Shown: piece by piece, positions 5,127 through 7,255 of the stretch
Numbering within the stretch: the stretch's first letter is position 1
Layout: each line of letters opens with the position of its first letter
DNA from: an uncultured bacterium
GTDB taxonomy: Bacteria; Patescibacteriota; CALEFQ01
NCBI GenBank assembly: GCA_937877125.1
Contig: CALEFQ010000067.1
Coordinates: forward strand, 1-7,255
DNA: 7,255 bases
Direction of reading: 5' to 3'
The notes under the pieces: generated by a model
Database searches by the model: none
What the model saw: only the letters and a program-made list of their open reading frames with translations
What the model was told of the DNA's origin: nothing
Translations under genes and position numbers: made by a program

Positions 5127-5576
5127 ATGAGCTTAAAAGAAAAAATCAACCAAGATTTTATTGCGGCCCGTAAGGCCAAAAATAAGGTAGTGGCCGATGT
5201 TTTAACTATGGTCCGAACAGCAATCCGCTACAAAGAAATTGAGAAAAAGAAAGAGCTGGCCGACGATGAAATTATGGCGGTCGTTAGCCATGAGATCAAG
5301 CAGCGTAAAGATTCAATGGCGCAGTTTTCCAGCGGCAACCGCCAAGATTTAGTCGCCAAAGAAAAAAAAGAACTAGATATTCTGATGGCTTACCTGCCGG
5401 CTCAATTGTCAGAATCAGAAATTACAGACTTAGTTTCTAAAGCGATAAAAAAATCTGGTGCTTCCGGGCCGAAAGATATGGGCAAGGTCATGGGGCTTTT
5501 GATGAAGGACTTGAAGGGCAAGGCTGACGGTTCTTTAGTCCAGCAGCTTGTAAGGAAGAAACTAGCCGGTAAATAG
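5127..5576 (+). CDS. yqeY: GatB/YqeY family protein
   Basis: Stand-alone protein of 149 residues, the usual length, related to the C-terminal tRNA-binding part of amidotransferase subunit GatB. Its function is not well defined; a link to tRNA or translation is supposed. Recognisable blocks are MSLKEKINQDFIAARKAKNK, VLTMVRTAIRYKEIEKKKEL, DDEIMAVVSHEIKQRKDSMAQF, the central YLPAQLSESEI, and the end block KDMGKVMGLLMKDLKGKADGS. It lies nine bases after rpsU, has no Shine-Dalgarno of its own, and is probably expressed from the rpsU message. Confidence 0.93.
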   Translation: MSLKEKINQDFIAARKAKNKVVADVLTMVRTAIRYKEIEKKKELADDEIMAVVSHEIKQRKDSMAQFSSGNRQDLVAKEKKELDILMAYLPAQLSESEITDLVSKAIKKSGASGPKDMGKVMGLLMKDLKGKADGSLVQQLVRKKLAGK

Positions 5577-5660
5577 CTTGAACAAAAAAAATACTCATCA
5601 ATGCAAATCGGCGAACAGGGCATGTGGACAAGTTGAACAATTAATTTTTTATTACCGGCT
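5564..5660 (+). repeat. 9-bp inverted repeat enclosing the yqeY-ybeY gap
   Basis: AGCCGGTAA (5564-5572, in the last yqeY codons) is the exact reverse complement of TTACCGGCT (5652-5660). The 79 bases between are AT-rich and hold two copies of TTGAACAA (5578-5585 and 5633-5640). The arms could close a long RNA domain or act as a DNA site. No T-run follows directly (only TAAAAA), so a standard terminator is not evident. Confidence 0.4.
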
Positions 5661-5699
5661 TAAAAACCAGGCGTCCGGGAAAATTCCGACCAGTAACTA

Positions 5700-6131
5700 A
5701 TGATTGATTTAGTTTTAATAAACAAAACTCGGTTTCGGATTTCGCTCTTATGGTTAGAAAATCAGACGCGATTGCTTTTAAAAAAAATAAGACTGGGTCC
5801 GCCGGTCAGCCTAAGCTTAGTAATAATCAGCGATGCTGAAATGCGCCAGCTAAACTGGTCTTATCGCCGGCAAAAAAAGGTAACCGATGTCTTGAGTTTT
5901 GACCTGCGCCGACCCAATATGCCAGGGATTAGTGGTGAAATCTTCTTGTGTTTTTCGGAGGCGGCCGTAATAGCCAGAGAACGTCGCGTCTGTCTGCGCC
6001 GGGCGTTACTTTGGCTCATTATTCATGGTATACTGCACTTAGCCGGCTTCGAGCATGACCAGGTTCCGCTAGAACAAGCCAAAAGAATGTTTTTACTTCA
6101 AGATAAATTAGCCCGCGATTTCCATGTCTGA
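5700..6131 (+). CDS. ybeY: endoribonuclease YbeY
   Basis: Zinc-dependent RNase involved in 16S rRNA 3'-end maturation and ribosome quality control. It has 143 residues, near the usual ~150. The metal site HGILHLAGFEHD gives His109, His113 and His119 (family HGxLHLxGYDH). Upstream are LNWSYRRQKKVTDVLSFDL (51-69, including the conserved Arg and TDVLSF) and GEIFLC (79-84, family GDI). ATG 5700 has no Shine-Dalgarno; no clear promoter was found in the 123-base gap before it. It overlaps dgkA by eight bases, so the two are probably translationally coupled. The ybeY-dgkA pairing is common in Firmicutes. Confidence 0.94.
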   Translation: MIDLVLINKTRFRISLLWLENQTRLLLKKIRLGPPVSLSLVIISDAEMRQLNWSYRRQKKVTDVLSFDLRRPNMPGISGEIFLCFSEAAVIARERRVCLRRALLWLIIHGILHLAGFEHDQVPLEQAKRMFLLQDKLARDFHV

Positions 6132-6522
6132 CACTAACGAGGTTTTCAAAAATCAAGGAACGATCGGGGGCAGTTTTCGTTCCGCGTTCAAGGGGGTCGG
6201 TGCGGTTCTTGTCAGCGAGCGAAATTTCCAGATTGAGATGGTTCTGGGGAGCATCACCATTGTGGTGATGTTTCTAGTCTCACCTAGCCTGATTGAATGG
6301 GCGCTGGTCTTGATCTGTATTATGGTGGTTTTGTCCCTCGAGTTATTAAACACAGCCTTGGAAAACTTGTTGGACTATATCGATCCCAAATTTAACCGCG
6401 CGATCGGTACGATGAAGGATATGACGGCCGGCGGAGTCTTGGTAGCCGCTATTGGTTCAGCTTTGGTTGGTTCGCTCATAATTATTCCCAAGTTGGTAAA
6501 TATATTCGTCGGGTTGTCTTGA
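6124..6522 (+). CDS. dgkA: diacylglycerol/undecaprenol kinase family membrane protein
   Basis: Small integral membrane lipid kinase. Proteobacterial DgkA uses diacylglycerol, whereas Gram-positive relatives phosphorylate undecaprenol; gene order favours the latter, but the substrate is not decided by sequence. The 132 residues hold SFRSAFKGVGAVLVSERNFQIE (17-38), the signature LELLNTALENLLDYI (72-86, with Glu73, Asn76, Glu80 and Asp84) and KDMTAGGVLV (98-107). Three membrane segments lie at about 39-54, 57-80 and 102-128. ATG 6124 lies inside the end of ybeY with no Shine-Dalgarno, which suggests coupled translation. The stop overlaps the -35 box of the promoter leading to ftsA. Confidence 0.92.
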   Translation: MSDTNEVFKNQGTIGGSFRSAFKGVGAVLVSERNFQIEMVLGSITIVVMFLVSPSLIEWALVLICIMVVLSLELLNTALENLLDYIDPKFNRAIGTMKDMTAGGVLVAAIGSALVGSLIIIPKLVNIFVGLS

Positions 6523-6546
6523 CTTTATCACTTAATTATCTATAAT
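6519..6546 (+). promoter_or_regulatory. strong ftsA promoter (P1)
   Basis: TTGACT (6519-6524, 5 of 6), a 16-base spacer and a perfect TATAAT (6541-6546). Predicted start is near 6553, leaving a leader of about 78 bases. The -35 box overlaps the dgkA stop codon. This marks a new transcription unit for ftsA and, normally, ftsZ behind it. Confidence 0.6.
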
Positions 6547-6588
6547 TAAAAACGCTGAAGCTGTTTGAACAAAATTGTCAGATAAGAA

Positions 6589-6605
6589 GAACATTATAAT
6601 TGTTC
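6589..6605 (+). promoter_or_regulatory. second -10 box with flanking inverted repeat, ftsA (P2)
   Basis: A perfect TATAAT (6595-6600) sits between GAACA (6589-6593) and TGTTC (6601-6605), a 5-bp inverted repeat that could be an operator over the -10. The nearest -35-like hexamer, TTGTCA (6575-6580), is only 14 bases away, which is too short for a normal promoter. Predicted start is near 6607, 24 bases before ATG 6631. Confidence 0.33.
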
Positions 6606-6630
6606 ATTCAGCCGCGTCCTTTCTAAGCGA

Positions 6631-7008
6631 ATGCCTAAAGAAGAAATAATTGTCGGCCTGGATATAGGTTCCAGCGCGGTCCGCGTACTTGTCGGGCAGT
6701 TTTCGGCGAATGATGAAAAGCCTCATATTGTCGGGGTGGGAATCGCTCCTTCATCGGGGATTCGTCGCGGTGTTATTGTCGATGTCGAAGAAGCAGTCGG
6801 CAGTATTTCTACCGCCTTAGAAAAAGCAGAACGGGTGACTGGCTTTCCGATCGAATCGGTTTATGTTTCCCTCGGCGGAATAGCTGATGTGGGTGTGCCA
6901 GTCACGGGAGCTTTCGCGGACGATGGGCTTGTCGGAGAAGCGGAAGACCAGGGTGTCATCCTTTTCGAAGTAGGTGACCTTCATGCGGGTTCCTCCGGTG
7001 ACCAGTGA
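6631..7008 (+). CDS. ftsA: cell division protein FtsA, N-terminal fragment fused to foreign sequence
   Basis: FtsA is the actin-like ATPase that tethers FtsZ to the membrane. Residues 1-83 are good FtsA: the phosphate-1 loop IVGLDIGSSAVRVLVGQ (7-23), then the start of the SHS2/1C subdomain, GIRRGVIVDVEEAVGSIS (43-60) and ALEKAERVTGFPIESVYVSL (62-81). After LGG (about base 6879) the reading frame continues (IADVGVPVTGAFADDGL...) to a TGA at 7006-7008, but this is the antisense of a DUF2283 gene, not FtsA. Full FtsA has about 400 residues, so roughly 80% is missing. Inactivation of an essential division gene is unlikely in a living cell, so an artificial join is the better reading. ATG 6631 has no clear Shine-Dalgarno. 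Confidence 0.88.
   Translation: MPKEEIIVGLDIGSSAVRVLVGQFSANDEKPHIVGVGIAPSSGIRRGVIVDVEEAVGSISTALEKAERVTGFPIESVYVSLGGIADVGVPVTGAFADDGLVGEAEDQGVILFEVGDLHAGSSGDQ
6817..6984 (-). pseudogene. DUF2283 protein, C-terminus replaced by antisense ftsA
   Basis: The first ~39 residues, MKVTYFEKDDTLVFRFSDKP to HISYSAEG, match the start of DUF2283, a short beta-rich family often encoded beside DUF4258. The expected end of the domain (an acidic/hydrophobic strand ending in LDA-like residues) is missing. From about base 6867 downward the frame is the complement of ftsA, giving NINRFDRKASHPFCFF and a stop at 6817. Its ATG overlaps the upstream DUF4258 stop (ATGA), and GGAGGA lies six bases before it. I call it a truncated gene; the break coincides with the end of FtsA homology on the other strand. 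Confidence 0.65.
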
Positions 7009-7247
7009 TGCATCACCGTCTTGATGACCAGGTGTGCTTCCAGTGATACCGCGATGCAGAGCAGGTTGTCGGTTCGGTCGGGATATTCCCGGTACAGCCA
7101 AAACCGCGTTGGATCCTTGTAGCGCGCGTTGCCGTTCTCGACAAGGTCTGCCAGCAGGTTGGCCGGGATCCCGCGCTGGACGGCGCGCAGGCGGGCATGG
7201 TCGGTGAGGGCAACCGGCAACTGAAAGCGAAGGCTGAACCAGTCCAT
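6981..7247 (-). CDS. DUF4258 protein, RelE/BrnT-like putative toxin partner
   Basis: The 88 residues match DUF4258: LTDHARLRAVQRGIPANLL (14-32, family TdHArkRmxqRgI), a central variable part with RFWLYREYP, and a terminal LVIKTVMHHW (73-82). Families of this kind lie in small two-gene units with DUF2283 proteins and have been proposed as toxin-antitoxin-like, but activity is not established here. It is first in the operon; its TGA overlaps the DUF2283 ATG by four bases. ATG 7247 is the first ATG in frame, but the frame is open to the window edge, so the true start may lie outside. The DNA is richer in G+C than the genes before 6,870. Confidence 0.68.
   Translation of the reverse strand: MDWFSLRFQLPVALTDHARLRAVQRGIPANLLADLVENGNARYKDPTRFWLYREYPDRTDNLLCIAVSLEAHLVIKTVMHHWSPEEPA
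6991..6996 (-). promoter_or_regulatory. Shine-Dalgarno site of the DUF2283 gene
   Basis: Read on the minus strand, GGAGGA lies six bases before the ATG at 6984, inside the end of the DUF4258 gene. This canonical site contrasts with the mostly site-poor starts of the host genes and supports a different genomic source. Confidence 0.55.
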
Positions 7248-7255
7248 GGCAGCAT

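Noticed and set aside
5623..5631. TGTGGACAA, the complement of TTGTCCACA, a DnaA-box variant
   Set aside because: It is a single copy with no cluster, AT-rich unwinding region or dnaA/dnaN nearby, so it does not support a replication origin.
4440..5699. tRNA genes in the two larger gaps (4440-4793 and 5577-5699)
   Set aside because: No T-arm signature of the GGTTCRA type with a matching acceptor stem was found on either strand.
7013..7255. Arg/Thr/Ser-rich minus-strand frame reaching the window edge
   Set aside because: It overlaps the DUF4258 gene out of frame, has shadow-like low-complexity composition and no recognisable domain.
6880..7255. Insertion of a mobile toxin-antitoxin element into ftsA
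   Set aside because: No transposase, terminal repeats, target duplication or return of ftsA sequence is visible, and the DUF2283 gene is itself cut at the join. A chimeric contig explains more.

Overview
The window is nearly all one strand of a compact bacterial chromosome fragment, about 6.87 kb, carrying conserved housekeeping genes. Near position 6,870 it switches abruptly to unrelated DNA, which continues to the end of the window. Several features of the first part suggest an uncultivated bacterium of the Patescibacteria/CPR type: short intergenic gaps, mostly weak or absent Shine-Dalgarno sites, small versions of conserved proteins, lineage-specific tails on HisRS and S21, and an unrecognised small charged protein. 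This placement is an inference from style and was not tested by phylogeny. TGA is used as a stop (ybeY and dgkA both end in TGA), so the TGA-to-glycine code of Gracilibacteria/SR1 does not apply.

Layout on the + strand: lepB (signal peptidase I), hisS (histidyl-tRNA synthetase), mtaB (radical-SAM methylthiotransferase for t6A37 of tRNA), a HIT-family hydrolase, an unrecognised 150-residue protein, a ~350-base gap, rpsU (ribosomal protein S21), yqeY (GatB/YqeY family), a 123-base gap, ybeY (rRNA endonuclease), dgkA (membrane lipid kinase) and the start of ftsA (cell division). The order mtaB, (HIT), rpsU, yqeY, ybeY, dgkA follows the yqe/yqf cluster known from Firmicutes, with the genes between yqeY and ybeY missing. 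The theme is translation (tRNA charging and modification, ribosome assembly and maturation) plus envelope work (secretion, lipid kinase, division).

The gap before rpsU is the richest non-coding region. It holds a possible 22-codon reading frame ending inside an 8-bp inverted repeat, a GC-rich pair of hairpins, and a good sigma70-type promoter (perfect TTGACA, 17-base spacer, TACTAT). The predicted transcript start falls at the first base of a foldable leader stem. rpsU also has the strongest Shine-Dalgarno site on the host side of the window. Together these suggest dedicated control of S21.

From about 6,868-6,882 onward ftsA stops resembling FtsA. The opposite strand then encodes a translationally coupled pair, a DUF4258 protein followed by a DUF2283 protein, with ATGA overlap and a canonical GGAGGA ribosome site. 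This DNA is richer in G+C and differs in translation signals. ftsA and the DUF2283 gene lose homology at the same point, which looks like a join between two genomes (probably an assembly or library chimera, less likely a real recombination). I found no CRISPR array, tRNA, rRNA or recognisable insertion sequence.
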